From: Bifidobacterium merycicum DSM 6492
Lineage (GTDB): Bacteria; Actinomycetota; Actinomycetes; Actinomycetales; Bifidobacteriaceae
DNA length: 64,000 nucleotides
Assembly (NCBI RefSeq): GCF_900129045.1
Contig: NZ_FQTX01000002.1
Location: 537,314-601,313, forward strand
Reading direction: 5' to 3'
Each line of letters begins with the position of its first letter. The first letter of the stretch is position 1. Both the position numbers and the translations under genes were made by a program. The notes below the pieces were generated by a model. It was not told the origin of the DNA, did not search any database, and saw nothing but the letters and a program-made list of their open reading frames with translations. Below, piece by piece: positions 1 to 10,037 of the stretch.

Positions 1-1
1 C

Positions 2-2272
2 TCGATGTGGAAGAACGAGGGCGTCGACCCCGAGCATATCCAGATCATGGGTATGGAAGACAACTTCTGGACCACCGGTGGCCCCGGCCCTGGCGGTCCG
101 TGCTCCGAGATCTATGTGGACCGCGGCCCCGAGTTCGGCGTTGAAGGCGGCCCGATCGCCGACGAGAACCGATACATCGAGATCTGGGATCTCGTGTTCG
201 AAAACTACGAGGTCGACAACGTCAAGTCCAAGACCGACCTGCATATCGTGGGCGAACTGGAGAACAAGAACATCGATACCGGTGCCGGTTTGGAACGTCT
301 CGCCTACCTGATGCAAGGCAAGAACAACATCTACGAGACCGATGAGGTCTACCCGGTCATCGAGGCCGCCGAGCGCCTGTCCGGTCACAAGTACGGCGAG
401 AACGAGGCCCTTGACGTCAAGTTCCGCGTCGTGGCCGATCACGTGCGCTCCGCCCTGATGATCATGTCCGACGGCGTGCGCCCGAGCAACACCGGCCGCG
501 GCTACGTCCTGCGTCGCCTCCTGCGTCGTACCGTCAAGGCCATGCGTGCCCTCGGTGTCCAGGAAGCCGTCATGCCGACCCTGTTCCCGACGTCCAAGGC
601 CGCCATGGAAGCCTCCTACCCGGAGCTCAACAAGACCTTCCACGACGTGAGCGAGGCCGCGTACGGCGAGGAGGACACTTTCCTGCGCACCCTCGAATCC
701 GGCACCGAGATCTTCGACATGGCCGTCAACAAGGCCAAGGAATCCGGTAAGGATGTCGTTTCCGGCGCCGACGCCTTCAAGCTACACGACACCTACGGCT
801 TCCCGATCGAGCTCACGCTCGAAATGGCTGAGGAGCAGGGCGTGAAGGTCGATGAGGCCAAGTTCCGCGAGCTCATGGCCGAGCAGAAGAGCCGTGCCCG
901 TGCCGACGCCCTCAAGAAGCGCCACAACGTGGATCTGTCCGTGTACGACGATTTCAAGAAGACGCTCGTCAAGCCGATCGACTTCCTGGGCTACACCGAC
1001 TTCTCCGCCCGCGCCACCGTGCTCGGCATCATGCAGGAGGGCAAGGGTTCCGTCCCCGCCGTCACCGGCCCGGCCAACATCGAGGTCATCCTCGACCGTA
1101 CCCCGTTCTACGCGGAGGCCGGTGGACAGCTCGCCGATCAGGGTGAGATCCTGTCCGACGACGGGGCGGTGCTTGAGGTCGACGATGTGCAGAAGCCGAT
1201 CAAGGATCTCATCGTCCACCAGTGCCGTCTGACCGAAGGTACCTTGGTGGTCGGAACCCAGGTGAACGCCAACATCGACCTGAACCGTCGTGGCGCGATC
1301 GCCCGCTCCCACACCGCCACGCACATGGTGCACAAGGCGCTGCGCGAGGAGCTCGGCCCGCAGGCCACCCAGCGTGGCTCCGAGGACGCCCCGAACCGTC
1401 TGCGCTTCGACTTCCAGTGGTCCAGCGCACCGTCAAAGCAGGTGATGAGCGCCGTGGAGGCACGCGTCAATGATCGTCTGCGCGACAATCTCGCCGTCAC
1501 CACCAAGGAAATGAAGTTCGATGACGCCATCGCCTTGGGTGCCATGCACCTGTTCGGCGAGAAGTACGGCGATATCGTGCGTGTGGTCTCCATCGGCGAG
1601 GACGGGTGGAGCCGTGAGCTGTGCGGTGGCACCCACGTCGACCATGTCGGCAAGATCGGTGCGATCAACATCATGTCCGAGGCTTCCGTCGGCTCCGGCG
1701 TGCGCCGTGTCGACGCCGTCGTGGGCGCTGGTGCGTACGAGTACAACGCCCGCGAGCATGCGCTGGTTTCGCAGCTGAGCGACAAGCTCAACGCCCGTCC
1801 GGACGAGCTCGCCGAGCGCGTGAACACGCTGCTCGCCAAGCTGAAGGAATCCGATCGCCGTCTCGCCGCCATGTACGAGGATCAGCTGGCGGCCATGGTG
1901 CCGCAGCTGGTGGAGGACACCAGAAACTCCGCGGCATCCGTGAAGGTCGCTGTCAGGAACGTCGGCCACTTCGGTTCCTTCGATGCGCTGCGCAAGATCG
2001 TTCTGGACGTGCGTGCACGTCTCGGCGAGGATGCGCCCGTGGTGGTCGCCCTGGCCGGTGTGAGCGCCGACGACAAGACCATGGTGGCGGTCGCCACCAA
2101 CGCGGCTGCGCGTGATCTCGGCATCAAGGCCGGCGATCTGGTCCGTGGCGCGTCCAAGATGCTCGGCGGCGGTGGCGGCGGCAAGCCGGACTTCGCCCAG
2201 GGCGGCGGCACCGACGCCTCGAAGATCGACGAGGCGCTCAAGGCGCTCGAAGCCCAGGCTGTGAAGGGCTGA
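2..2272 (+). CDS. alaS: Alanyl-tRNA synthetase (5' end outside window)
   Basis: This enzyme charges tRNA-Ala in the cytoplasm and hydrolyses mischarged Ser/Gly-tRNA. The frame is open to the left edge, so the start and the first part of the catalytic domain are missing; about 756 residues are visible. The rest of the class II core comes first, then the editing domain with the zinc-site motifs HTATH (codons near nt 1312) and CGGTH (near nt 1621), then the C-terminal DHHA1-type domain with a glycine-rich [10 protein letters not shown] segment (near nt 2166). ruvX follows after 10 nt and mltG after that, the usual actinobacterial order, so these three are probably co-transcribed. Identity is certain; only the 5' end is unknown. 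Confidence 0.98.
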   Translation, partial: SMWKNEGVDPEHIQIMGMEDNFWTTGGPGPGGPCSEIYVDRGPEFGVEGGPIADENRYIEIWDLVFENYEVDNVKSKTDLHIVGELENKNIDTGAGLERLAYLMQGKNNIYETDEVYPVIEAAERLSGHKYGENEALDVKFRVVADHVRSALMIMSDGVRPSNTGRGYVLRRLLRRTVKAMRALGVQEAVMPTLFPTSKAAMEASYPELNKTFHDVSEAAYGEEDTFLRTLESGTEIFDMAVNKAKESGKDVVSGADAFKLHDTYGFPIELTLEMAEEQGVKVDEAKFRELMAEQKSRARADALKKRHNVDLSVYDDFKKTLVKPIDFLGYTDFSARATVLGIMQEGKGSVPAVTGPANIEVILDRTPFYAEAGGQLADQGEILSDDGAVLEVDDVQKPIKDLIVHQCRLTEGTLVVGTQVNANIDLNRRGAIARSHTATHMVHKALREELGPQATQRGSEDAPNRLRFDFQWSSAPSKQVMSAVEARVNDRLRDNLAVTTKEMKFDDAIALGAMHLFGEKYGDIVRVVSIGEDGWSRELCGGTHVDHVGKIGAINIMSEASVGSGVRRVDAVVGAGAYEYNAREHALVSQLSDKLNARPDELAERVNTLLAKLKESDRRLAAMYEDQLAAMVPQLVEDTRNSAASVKVAVRNVGHFGSFDALRKIVLDVRARLGEDAPVVVALAGVSADDKTMVAVATNAAARDLGIKAGDLVRGASKMLGGGGGGKPDFAQGGGTDASKIDEALKALEAQAVKG

Positions 2273-2282
2273 ACCCACAGGC

Positions 2283-2735
2283 ATGACCTGGTTGGGTATT
2301 GATTTAGGTGACGCTCGGGTCGGACTGGCTTTGTCCGACCCGGAGCTCACCTTTGCGCATCCGATCGGCAACATCCAGGTGCATGGCGATTCATTCCGCG
2401 CCATCGAGGATGTGATCTACACGATCGAGGACGAGGACGTCGATCACGTCATCGTCGGATTACCGTTGTTGCTCAGTGGGGAAGAGGGCAAAAGCGCGAA
2501 GAAGGCCCGTCGGTGGGCGAATAATCTCGCCAAGCGGATCGGTGCATACATGGAGACCGGCGAAACCGCTTTGGAACGGGTGCCTGAGATAGAATTGATG
2601 GATGAACGGCTGACGACGGTGAGCGCACACCGTCAGCTCAGACAGGCGAATATTGCAGAGAGAGGGCACAGACCCGTAGTTGACCAACAGTCCGCTGTTG
2701 TGATTTTGCAAGCCGCATTGGATAAGAGGAAGTAA
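2283..2735 (+). CDS. ruvX: RuvX/YqgF putative Holliday junction resolvase
   Basis: The product is 150 residues, normal for the YqgF/RuvX family of RNase H-fold nucleases, linked to Holliday junction resolution and to 16S rRNA 5' end processing. The family motifs are present in order: GIDLGDARVGLALSD near the N-terminus (first acidic residue), VGLPLLLSG in the middle, DERLTT (second acidic residue) and a C-terminal VVDQQSAVVILQ (third acidic residue). The ATG lies 10 nt after the alaS stop with only a weak AGG-type ribosome binding site, which fits translation coupled to alaS. mltG begins 13 nt downstream. Confidence 0.95.
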   Translation: MTWLGIDLGDARVGLALSDPELTFAHPIGNIQVHGDSFRAIEDVIYTIEDEDVDHVIVGLPLLLSGEEGKSAKKARRWANNLAKRIGAYMETGETALERVPEIELMDERLTTVSAHRQLRQANIAERGHRPVVDQQSAVVILQAALDKRK

Positions 2736-2748
2736 CACAGGAGAAGTA

Positions 2749-3927
2749 ATGGCAGATAATTTCAACGATTACTTCGAGGAGAACACGCAGTGGGTGACGG
2801 GCAATTCGGCGGCTCCCGTCGTGGAACCACCGAAACCGCCGAAGTCCCGCCGCGAAATGCGCAAGCGCCGTAAGAACAGGCAGCGTAAGCGTTGGCTGAT
2901 CGCCGTAATCGTCATCGTCGTTTTGGGTCTCGTGGGATCGGGCGTGTATTTCGGCGTACGGCATATCAGCGCCGTCCGTGCGCAGAATGAGGTGAATGCG
3001 CGTCTGACGGAGGATTACGAGGGGCCGGGAACCGGGCAGGTGTCGTTCACCGTGGAATCCGGTGAAGACGCCCTGACCATCGGCAGGAAGCTTGTCAAGG
3101 CGGGGGTCGTGAAGTCCGCCGAGGCGTTCGCGAACGTGGTCGGCGCCAACAACGTCAACCTGTACCCCGGAACCTTCGAGCTGAAGAAGCACATGAGCAA
3201 CGCCGATGCCATGAAGATCCTTTCGGATACGAGCAACGCGAAGGGCTTCTTCGATGTGAAGGCCGGCGAACGCGTCTCCGACGTCATCAAGGGTGCGGCC
3301 GAGATGAGTGGCATCGCCGAATCCGATTTCCAATCCATCGTGGACGGCGACGGTTCCGGCATCCTGCCCTCCGAGGCGAACGACAAGTTCGAAGGCTGGC
3401 TTGAACCGGGGCAGTACGACATCAAGTCGAAGACCTCCGCGAAGGAGATCCTCAAGATGATGGTCGATCGTCGCATCGCGAAGCTTGATTCGCTTGGGGC
3501 CCCCACCGGTTCCGAACGCGAGAAGATCCTCAACATGGCGTCCATCGCCGAAGCCGAAGTGAATCAGAAGGACGATTACGGCAAGGTGGTCCGCGTGATC
3601 CTGAACCGTCTCGCCAAGGACATGACTCTCGGCATGGATTCCACCGTGGCATACGGCAACAACGTCAAGTCCTCCCAGATCACCCAGAAGATGCTGGACG
3701 ACTCCTCGAACAAGTTCAACACCCGCATCCAGAAGGGGCTTCCCCCCACGCCGATTTCGAATCCCGGCGATTCGGCCATTCAGGCGGCGCTCGATCCGCC
3801 GCAAGGCAATTGGCTGTACTTCGTCACCACGGATCTGAGCTCCGGCACGACCGAATTCACGGATAACGCCGACGAATTCGACAAGCTGGTGCAGAAGTAC
3901 AAGGCGAACAACAAGAACGCCAACTGA
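2749..3927 (+). CDS. mltG: Endolytic murein transglycosylase MltG (YceG-like)
   Basis: The product has 392 residues: a basic cytoplasmic N-terminus (residues about 33-48), one membrane segment (about 49-70), a LysM-like region (about 90-150) and the YceG domain. The conserved catalytic-glutamate stretch reads ASIAEAEV (about residue 265), followed by the VILNRL and LGMDSTVAYG motifs. Family members cut nascent glycan strands at the outer face of the membrane and set their length. A strong AGGAGA site precedes the ATG. The gene closes the alaS-ruvX-mltG unit and ends at a long hairpin shared with the convergent peptidase gene. Confidence 0.94.
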   Translation: MADNFNDYFEENTQWVTGNSAAPVVEPPKPPKSRREMRKRRKNRQRKRWLIAVIVIVVLGLVGSGVYFGVRHISAVRAQNEVNARLTEDYEGPGTGQVSFTVESGEDALTIGRKLVKAGVVKSAEAFANVVGANNVNLYPGTFELKKHMSNADAMKILSDTSNAKGFFDVKAGERVSDVIKGAAEMSGIAESDFQSIVDGDGSGILPSEANDKFEGWLEPGQYDIKSKTSAKEILKMMVDRRIAKLDSLGAPTGSEREKILNMASIAEAEVNQKDDYGKVVRVILNRLAKDMTLGMDSTVAYGNNVKSSQITQKMLDDSSNKFNTRIQKGLPPTPISNPGDSAIQAALDPPQGNWLYFVTTDLSSGTTEFTDNADEFDKLVQKYKANNKNAN

Positions 3928-3940
3928 TCGGTTGCCTCAC

Positions 3941-3984
3941 CATGAAGGCGGTGCCCCTCAACCGGGGGGGGCACCGCCTTCATG
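3941..3984. terminator. Bidirectional hairpin between mltG and the A24 peptidase gene
   Basis: Two perfect 17-nt arms (3941-3957 and 3968-3984) enclose a 10-nt loop. The right arm starts inside a run of eight G. There is no clear U-tract on the plus side. Its place between convergent genes supports a terminator for both. Confidence 0.75.
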
Positions 3985-4074
3985 CATTTGCGCGCGTGGA
4001 ATTGGGTGCGGCAACATGTTGACGACATGCGGGGAAGAGGCGTGACGAATCCGGGAACATCTCCCTGCACGCCG

Positions 4075-4578
4075 TCAAAGCATCGTCCCCACGACGACCG
4101 CGATGATGGCCGCGGCGACGATGACCGGGATGAACGGCATGCCGCCGCGTCTGTCGAATCTCCGGCCCATACCTCCGCCGTTTCCGCCGTTTGCGCCGCC
4201 AGCGGCGAAACGGTTCCAGCACCAGATGAACGGTAGTCCAAACACTCCTATGGCGAGCCACCACACGAGTATGGCCCGCAGCCCAAGCGTTCCCACGGCG
4301 AGCCCGAGAGGGATCATCGCCAATGCGTCCACGGCGTTCACGCCGCCCGCCCTCACGGCTGAAAGCAAGGCCAACACTCCGGCGCACAATGCGGTGAACA
4401 ACACCGATTGCAGAATCAGGAAGAACGAATTGGCGATCGTCGCGGCGATGACGTCGGAGACGAGTTGCGCCAGCGATCCGACGACTATCCAGGAGGGGCG
4501 CACGCGTCGTCCGCGCACGTCCTTGACGCCGATCGCAAGCCCACATAGCAAACTCGGCAGGTAGAACAGGTATGGCAT
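4075..4578 (-). CDS. Prepilin peptidase-like membrane protein (A24 family, divergent)
   Basis: The 167-residue product is mostly hydrophobic, with about five membrane segments. Two positions resemble the paired aspartates of A24 (type IV prepilin) peptidases: the Asp in GVKDVRGRRV near residue 20, in the place of the family's D-x-R-xx-xIP motif, and the Asp in GGVNAVDALAMI near residue 90, in the place of GxGDxK. The Lys and first Asp-flanking Gly of the second motif are not kept. No pilin genes lie nearby. It sits alone, convergent with mltG and divergent from aroC. A short TadV/FppA-like enzyme is the best guess; a decayed or non-proteolytic homologue is possible. Confidence 0.65.
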   Translation of the reverse strand: MPYLFYLPSLLCGLAIGVKDVRGRRVRPSWIVVGSLAQLVSDVIAATIANSFFLILQSVLFTALCAGVLALLSAVRAGGVNAVDALAMIPLGLAVGTLGLRAILVWWLAIGVFGLPFIWCWNRFAAGGANGGNGGGMGRRFDRRGGMPFIPVIVAAAIIAVVVGTML

Positions 4579-4621
4579 GCCTTAACATTAACCCAGTTAT
4601 TTGCGAGTGAAAGGGAAACGT

Positions 4622-5812
4622 ATGTTGCGTTGGCAGACGGCAGGTGAATCGCATGGCGAGGCGCTGGTGGCGATGATCGAGGGATTGCCCTCCGGCGTCG
4701 AGGTCACGAGCGGCGACGTGGTGGATGCCCTTGCCCGGCGTCGTCTCGGTTATGGCCGTGGCGCACGCATGAAGTTCGAGCAGGACAAGGTACGTCTGCT
4801 CACCGGTGTTCGTCACGGACGCACGCTCGGCACCCCGATCGCCGTCGAGATCGCCAACACCGAATGGCCCAAGTGGACCGAGGTCATGAGCGCCGACCCG
4901 CTCGACCATGAGCTGCCGCGCGAAGGCCGCAACGCCGCGCTCAGCCGTCCGCGTCCCGGTCACGCCGATCTGACCGGTATGCGCAAATACGCTTTCGACG
5001 ATGCGCGTCCGGTGCTGGAGCGTTCCTCCGCACGTGAGACCGCGTCCCGTGTGGCGCTCGGTGCCATCGCCGCTGATTTCCTGGAGCAGGCCTTCGGCAT
5101 CCGCACCGTCTCCCATGTGCTGTCCATCGGAGGTGTCGGCATCGAGGACCGCACCACGGCGACGCTCCCGACCCCCGACGACCTTGAGGCTTTGGACGCC
5201 TCTCCGGTGCGCACCCTCGACAAGGGAGCCGAAGCGCGTATGATCGCCCGCATCGATGAAGCCAAGGCGAACTCCGACACCCTCGGTGGTGTGATCGAGG
5301 TCATCGCCTACGGTGTTCCGGCGGGCATCGGCACCTACGTGGAATCCGACCGTCGTCTCGATGCGGCTCTGGCAAGCGCCGTCATGGGCGTGCAGGCCAT
5401 CAAGGGTGTCGAAATCGGCGATGGCTTCCTTGAGGCTGAGCGTCCCGGATCCGAAGCGCACGACGAGATGGTCATGAAGGACGGGCATATCGCGCGCGTG
5501 AGCAATCGTGCGGGCGGCATCGAAGGCGGCATGTCGAACGGTCAGCCGATCGTCATCCGCGCGGCGATGAAGCCGATTCCCTCCATTCCGAAGGCGTTGC
5601 GCACGGTGGACGTGCTCACCGGCGAGGCCGCGCAGGCCATCAACCAGCGTTCCGATTCCACCGCCGTGCCGGCCGCAGCCGTTGTGGCCGAGGCCATGGT
5701 CCGTCTGACCATCGCCAAGTACGCGCTGGAGAAGTTCGGCGGCGACAGCGTCGAGGAGACGCGCCGCAACTGCGAGTCCTATCTCGCCTCCTGGCCGGAG
5801 CACATGCGGTGA
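4622..5812 (+). CDS. aroC: Chorismate synthase
   Basis: This FMN-dependent enzyme converts EPSP to chorismate, the last step of the shikimate pathway. The 396-residue product carries GESHG at the N-terminus, [11 protein letters not shown], a middle [11 protein letters not shown] block, [11 protein letters not shown], and DSTAVPAA near the C-terminus. The frame is open from a TTG at 4601, but the ATG at 4622 is preceded by AAGGGAAA and gives the normal N-terminus, so I chose it. The stop overlaps the GTG of aroKB by three to four bases, indicating translational coupling. Confidence 0.97.
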   Translation: MLRWQTAGESHGEALVAMIEGLPSGVEVTSGDVVDALARRRLGYGRGARMKFEQDKVRLLTGVRHGRTLGTPIAVEIANTEWPKWTEVMSADPLDHELPREGRNAALSRPRPGHADLTGMRKYAFDDARPVLERSSARETASRVALGAIAADFLEQAFGIRTVSHVLSIGGVGIEDRTTATLPTPDDLEALDASPVRTLDKGAEARMIARIDEAKANSDTLGGVIEVIAYGVPAGIGTYVESDRRLDAALASAVMGVQAIKGVEIGDGFLEAERPGSEAHDEMVMKDGHIARVSNRAGGIEGGMSNGQPIVIRAAMKPIPSIPKALRTVDVLTGEAAQAINQRSDSTAVPAAAVVAEAMVRLTIAKYALEKFGGDSVEETRRNCESYLASWPEHMR

Positions 5813-7440
5813 GCGGCGAAAGGACCATGCCGGTGGCCGTCCTCATCGGCATGATGGGGGCGGGCAAGACCCGTGTGGGTAAGGAAGTCGCCCATATCAT
5901 GAATCTGCCGTTCGCGGACGCCGATGTGTGCATCGAACGTGAAGTGGGCATGAGCATCCCCGAATTCTTCGAGCGTGAAGGCGAGCCGGAATTCCGCAAG
6001 GTCGAGGCCGACCTCATCGCCGACATGCTGGAGGATTTCGACGGCATCTTCTCACTGGGCGGCGGCGCTCCCATGACGCCGTCCACGAGGGACGCGCTGG
6101 CCGATTACATCAGCCGCGGCGGACGCGTCGTATATCTGGACGCCGACCCCGAGGAAGCCATGGAACGCGCCAATCGCGGCGGAGGGCGACCGATGCTCAA
6201 CGGTGATGCCGACGCTCGTTGGAGGAAACTGTATGCGGAACGCGATCCCGTGTTCCGCAAGGTCGCGAACGTGCGCGTACGCACGCAAGGACTGACGCCG
6301 CAAATGGCGGCGAGAAAGGTCATGGATATGATCCGCGAACGTATGGTGCATGTCACCGGGGCGGGAATCGAGCCGTATGACGTGTGCATCGGCGAAGGTG
6401 CGATGAACCATCTGCCCGAAGTGCTGGGGGATGGCCCGGTGCGTGTGGCCCTGATCCACACCCAGCCGGTGCAGCGGCACAGCGATCATGCACGTACCCT
6501 GCTGCGTCAGGCTGGTTACACGGTGTCCGACATCGTGGTGCCGGACGCCGAGGCCGGCAAGACCGTGGACGTGGCCAACGGTGTGTGGCGTCGTATGGGC
6601 GATGAGGGTTTCACCCGTTCCGATGCGATCGTCGGGCTTGGCGGGGGAGCGGCCACCGATCTGGCCGGTTTCATCGCCGCGACTTGGATGCGCGGCATCC
6701 GTTACGTGAACTGCCCGACGTCCCTGCTGGCCATGGTCGATGCATCCACGGGCGGTAAGACCGGCATCAACACCGAGGCCGGCAAGAATCTGGTCGGCTC
6801 GTTCTACACGCCGGCCGGCGTGCTCGCCGACATGCGCACCCTCGTCACGTTGCCGAATGACATCTTCATCGAAGGATTGGGCGAGGTCGCCAAGTCCGGT
6901 TTCATCATGGATCCGGAGATCCTGCAGATCCTTGAGGATCACGCTGATGAATTGCGTGCCTTCGACGGGGCGACGTTCCTGGATTCCGGCCTGAAGGATG
7001 TGGTTGCGGAGCTCATCGAACGTACCGTGGGCGTGAAGGCCTACCATGTGTCCGCCGATCTCAAGGAGGCGGGGCTGCGTGAATTCCTGAACTATGGCCA
7101 TACGCTCGCCCATGCCATCGAGAAACTCGAGCATTTCCGCTGGCGCCATGGCAACGCGGTGGCCGTCGGATGCGTGTATGCGGCGGAGCTGTCGCACCTG
7201 CTGGGCTACATCGATCAGGATCTGGTGGATTACCATCGTTCGTTGCTCGGCTCCCTCGGTCTGCCGACCTCGTGGAGCAACGGCTCGTGGGATGACGTGC
7301 TCGCGTTGATGCACAAGGACAAGAAGGCGCGTGGCAACACGCTTCGCTTCGTCGTACTCGACGGGATCGGGCATCCGATTCATCTTGAGGACCCGCCCGC
7401 GGATGCCGTCGAAGAGGCGTTCCGCCGGATCCAGCGATAG
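5809..7440 (+). CDS. aroKB: Bifunctional shikimate kinase / 3-dehydroquinate synthase
   Basis: Two shikimate-pathway enzymes are fused in 543 residues. Residues about 1-175 are shikimate kinase: P-loop [13 protein letters not shown], the shikimate-binding region with FADADV and EFRKVE, and GGGAPMTP. Residues about 180-543 are dehydroquinate synthase: the NAD-binding [24 protein letters not shown] and the zinc-site region [11 protein letters not shown] followed by HFRWRHG. The start is GTG overlapping the aroC stop. aroQ follows after 33 nt. The order aroC-aroKB-aroQ makes a compact shikimate operon. This fusion is common in bifidobacteria. Confidence 0.96.
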   Translation: MSGERTMPVAVLIGMMGAGKTRVGKEVAHIMNLPFADADVCIEREVGMSIPEFFEREGEPEFRKVEADLIADMLEDFDGIFSLGGGAPMTPSTRDALADYISRGGRVVYLDADPEEAMERANRGGGRPMLNGDADARWRKLYAERDPVFRKVANVRVRTQGLTPQMAARKVMDMIRERMVHVTGAGIEPYDVCIGEGAMNHLPEVLGDGPVRVALIHTQPVQRHSDHARTLLRQAGYTVSDIVVPDAEAGKTVDVANGVWRRMGDEGFTRSDAIVGLGGGAATDLAGFIAATWMRGIRYVNCPTSLLAMVDASTGGKTGINTEAGKNLVGSFYTPAGVLADMRTLVTLPNDIFIEGLGEVAKSGFIMDPEILQILEDHADELRAFDGATFLDSGLKDVVAELIERTVGVKAYHVSADLKEAGLREFLNYGHTLAHAIEKLEHFRWRHGNAVAVGCVYAAELSHLLGYIDQDLVDYHRSLLGSLGLPTSWSNGSWDDVLALMHKDKKARGNTLRFVVLDGIGHPIHLEDPPADAVEEAFRRIQR

Positions 7441-7473
7441 GAAGTCAGCGATAACAAGGGAATGGATGGAAAT

Positions 7474-7917
7474 ATGACCAAAGTCGTGGTAGTCAACGGT
7501 CCGAATCTGGGGCGTCTGGGCGTACGCCAGCCTGATGTGTACGGCAAGCAGGATCTTGAGACCCTGCGTAGGCTGTGCACGCAGTGGGGTGCGGAACTCG
7601 GGCTTGACGTGGAGGTTCGTCAGAGTGACGACGAGGCCGAGATGATCGGCTGGATGCATCAGGCGGCCGACGAGAAGACACCCATCGTGATGAACCCTGC
7701 CGCGTTCACCCACTACTCCTATGGTCTTGCGGATGCCGCCCACATGGTGATTGACGAGGGTCTGCCGCTGATGGAGGTGCATATCTCCAATCCGTCCGCG
7801 CGCGATGAGTTCCGCAAGCGTTCCGTGATCTCGCCGGTTGCCACCGGTACCATTGCCGGCATGGGATTCTATGGGTACAAGCTTGCGCTCGAAGCCGTCG
7901 CCCACCTGGTCGGGTAG
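7474..7917 (+). CDS. aroQ: 3-dehydroquinate dehydratase, type II
   Basis: The 147-residue product matches the small dodecameric type II enzyme that dehydrates 3-dehydroquinate. Visible motifs: NGPNLGRLGVRQPDVYG (with the catalytic Tyr), NPAAFTHYS with the catalytic-loop His, and EVHISNPSARDEFR. An in-frame ATG at 7462 would add four residues, but no ribosome binding site stands before it; GGATGGA precedes the ATG at 7474, so the later start is preferred. Last gene of the aroC-aroKB-aroQ operon. Confidence 0.95.
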   Translation: MTKVVVVNGPNLGRLGVRQPDVYGKQDLETLRRLCTQWGAELGLDVEVRQSDDEAEMIGWMHQAADEKTPIVMNPAAFTHYSYGLADAAHMVIDEGLPLMEVHISNPSARDEFRKRSVISPVATGTIAGMGFYGYKLALEAVAHLVG

Positions 7918-8293
7918 ATGCGCGGTCTGCCGGGCATGGCCGCAACCCCATTCAGGCGGGGTGTGCTCGTGTCCTGCGTACATATGCTCTCCCTTTCCAA
8001 CCCCTGTTGAGAGCATATGTACGTTAACAACGGCTCAGTGTACGAAAACTCTCAGAAAACAGTGGTCAGCTCGCTTTCCTTTTTTCTGCGCATGAGCGCA
8101 CGGTAGGTGGCGGCGCCGGTGCATGATGAGCGCAAGCCCGAGCGGGCAATGTGGTCGAAGGCCTGCCGGCTGTGGATAACCTTGGATTGTCGCATGTATA
8201 CCCTCTATGAGGGTCGCCTGTCTCCCGTCGTCGGGAGCCGCCGTATGGATGAGCGGCTGAGGGCGTCCAACGGGATCTGGAGAAGGAGAAACA
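7918..8293. other. Intergenic region aroQ to DUF2142 gene
   Basis: This 376-nt stretch has no convincing gene. It holds a short GGGG/CCCC hairpin just after aroQ (about 7947-7964), a perfect 15-nt-arm inverted repeat (7977-8023), a lone TGTGGATAA (DnaA-box-like) at 8171-8179, a small hairpin CTCCCG/CGGGAG near 8222, and the strong GGAGAAGGAG site before the next start codon. Confidence 0.6.
7977..8023. repeat. Perfect inverted repeat, 15-nt arms
   Basis: CGTACATATGCTCTC (7977-7991) is repeated in inverse orientation at 8009-8023, with a 17-nt loop. The arms are AT-rich compared with the GC-rich terminator stems elsewhere here and no U-tract follows. It may be an aroQ terminator or an operator for the gene downstream. 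Confidence 0.6.
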
Positions 8294-9682
8294 ATGTCAA
8301 TCCAATTACCGGGGGGGGTCGGTTCGACCGCCCGCCGTCTGATGCCGATGGTCGTGGCTTTGGGAACACTGCTGATGGGCGGCTGGTTCATGGCACATAC
8401 GGCACCGGGGCACATCCCGGACATCTGGGCGCATGTGTATCGCATCGTGGGTATCACCAACGGCGACACATTGGCACGTCCGGTCGAATCGCAAAGTTAT
8501 TTGCATAGCACCACTGGGAATGTGGGCGGATACGTTGACCAGGAGTGGATTGATTTTTCGTTGGAATATTATGACGGTTACGATCCCGCCGTCGTCAAAC
8601 CGGAAACCTTGGTCTACGATGGCCGCGACGGCGCCGACGTGCCGTGCAACAACGCCGCCGTCAATTCGCCCGTGGCCTATGCGCCGCAGCTCGTAGGATT
8701 TCTCGTCGGCAAAGCCTTCGGTCTGTCTCCGCTCGCCACGTATCACTGTGCGGAGGCGCTGATGCTGGTCGTTTCGACGTTTCTTGGCGCGGTGTCAGTC
8801 ATGCTGCTGCCCAAGTGGCGCATAGTCTGCGGCCTGGTAATGCTCTGCCCGTTGATGCTCCGGCATAACAGCTTCGCCATTTCCGCCGACTCATTCACTC
8901 AAGCCATGGTCTTCCTGCTCTCATGCATGGTATTCAGGGCGTTCCTGCGCAAAGTGTCCACGGCGTATTGCGTGGCATTGGCGGCGGTGTGCGTGGCCGT
9001 GGTGATGTGCAAGTTCATTTACGGGCCGTTATGCCTGCTTACGTTGCTGATTCCATGGGCGCAACACAGGCTGTCCACGGCGGCGCGGACCGATGGCGTC
9101 GGAGATGCAGTCGGTGCCATGGCGGACGAAGTTCCGCCGGATGTCCCGTTGCACCGTGACCCGCACATGTGGATTCTCGCCATCGGCGATGCGCTTGCCA
9201 TCGGATGGCTGATGGTCTGGATGAAGCTGACCGGATGGTTCGTCACTACGCCGCTGATGGTTTCCTATGAGGAGATGACCGCACGCAAAACAGCGTTGCT
9301 CACCGATCCGGACACGATACTCTCGGCATTGAAGGCCGTGTTCGCTTCGATTGTGCAGGCCAAGTCGAATCTTGACAGGCCGATCGACAGTCTGGTGATC
9401 CGCCTCTGCTGGATTCTGATGCTGGCCGTACTGGTCGCCGTGCTCGCGGCAAGCGTGTTGCGCGCATTCGAACGCAGCATGTCGGCATTCTGCTGGGGTA
9501 CGACGGTGATGTCGTTCGGCATCGTGATGTTGATGTATGTTGCGCTCTGGCTACAGTACACGCCGACCGATGCCAGTGCGGTGGAAGGGATGCAACACCG
9601 CTACTTCCTGCCCCTTACGGTGCTTTGCACGCTTTGCACCTGCGAATGCCTGCAGGCCATCGCAGCCCGGTTGCGGCGTTGA
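8294..9682 (+). CDS. DUF2142 family integral membrane protein
   Basis: The 462-residue product has many membrane segments and fits the DUF2142 family of predicted surface-glycan membrane proteins: a first segment at about residues 17-35, a long external loop, then PVAYAPQLVGFLVGKAFGLS and SFAISADSFTQAMVF in the positions where the family has its conserved P-x-Y and SAD motifs. The biochemical role of the family is not established; a glycosyltransferase-like or glycan-transport role is suspected. The start is fixed by GGAGAAGGAG seven nt upstream. A run of eight G covers codons 6 to 8, so slippage would switch the protein off. It stands alone between operons. Confidence 0.75.
   Translation: MSIQLPGGVGSTARRLMPMVVALGTLLMGGWFMAHTAPGHIPDIWAHVYRIVGITNGDTLARPVESQSYLHSTTGNVGGYVDQEWIDFSLEYYDGYDPAVVKPETLVYDGRDGADVPCNNAAVNSPVAYAPQLVGFLVGKAFGLSPLATYHCAEALMLVVSTFLGAVSVMLLPKWRIVCGLVMLCPLMLRHNSFAISADSFTQAMVFLLSCMVFRAFLRKVSTAYCVALAAVCVAVVMCKFIYGPLCLLTLLIPWAQHRLSTAARTDGVGDAVGAMADEVPPDVPLHRDPHMWILAIGDALAIGWLMVWMKLTGWFVTTPLMVSYEEMTARKTALLTDPDTILSALKAVFASIVQAKSNLDRPIDSLVIRLCWILMLAVLVAVLAASVLRAFERSMSAFCWGTTVMSFGIVMLMYVALWLQYTPTDASAVEGMQHRYFLPLTVLCTLCTCECLQAIAARLRR
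8311..8318 (+). repeat. Homopolymeric G8 tract in the start region of the DUF2142 gene
   Basis: Eight consecutive G lie 17 nt after the start codon. Loss or gain of one base shifts the frame; one of the two shifted frames ends at 8508, giving a truncated peptide. This is a candidate contingency locus. Confidence 0.6.
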
Positions 9683-10037
9683 GTGTCCTTGGCCGGCGGG
9701 AGCACCGATGCTTCCGCCGGCCAGCGTGTTCTCCTTGACAAATGGCTGCGGGGGTGAACCCCGTTTTCGGTAACGGCCCTCACCGTATTTCCGGGCGTTC
9801 CATGCGTATGGTTCGCCGCGTGCGTAACAATGCCGTTCAACACGCAACGCCAATTCGGTTTTGTAGGTTATGTGAAATACCATAGAGAGCATTGATTGAT
9901 AACGTGTGCATGACCAGAGATGAGTAATGCGGCCAGCGTCGGCCAACGGTCGGAGCAGGCTGCGGTGCCCACGTTGTCAACCAAACCGCGTCGCATGGTG
10001 CGGCGAGGAAGAATCTCGGTGACGAGGAAAGGGAAGC
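9683..10037. other. Intergenic region upstream of the amylopullulanase gene
   Basis: This 355-nt stretch holds the hairpin at 9691-9722 and then no gene. It should contain the promoter and any sugar-responsive operator of the amylopullulanase gene. A TTGACA at 9735 has no good -10 partner. I could not identify a clear LacI-type palindrome by eye. Confidence 0.5.
9691..9722. terminator. Hairpin after the DUF2142 gene
   Basis: GGCCGGCGG (9691-9699) pairs with CCGCCGGCC (9714-9722), with partial pairing of the inner bases. It lies 9 nt after the stop codon. No U-tract is present; a factor-independent terminator without a strong tail is likely. Confidence 0.55.

Noticed and set aside
3964..3971. 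G8 tract at the end of mltG as a phase-variable site
   Set aside because: It lies in a terminator stem outside any coding frame, so slippage would not switch a gene.
8171..8179. Single TGTGGATAA (perfect DnaA box) upstream of the DUF2142 gene
   Set aside because: A lone 9-mer is expected by chance at this scale and has no neighbours, unlike the array at 61.2 kb.
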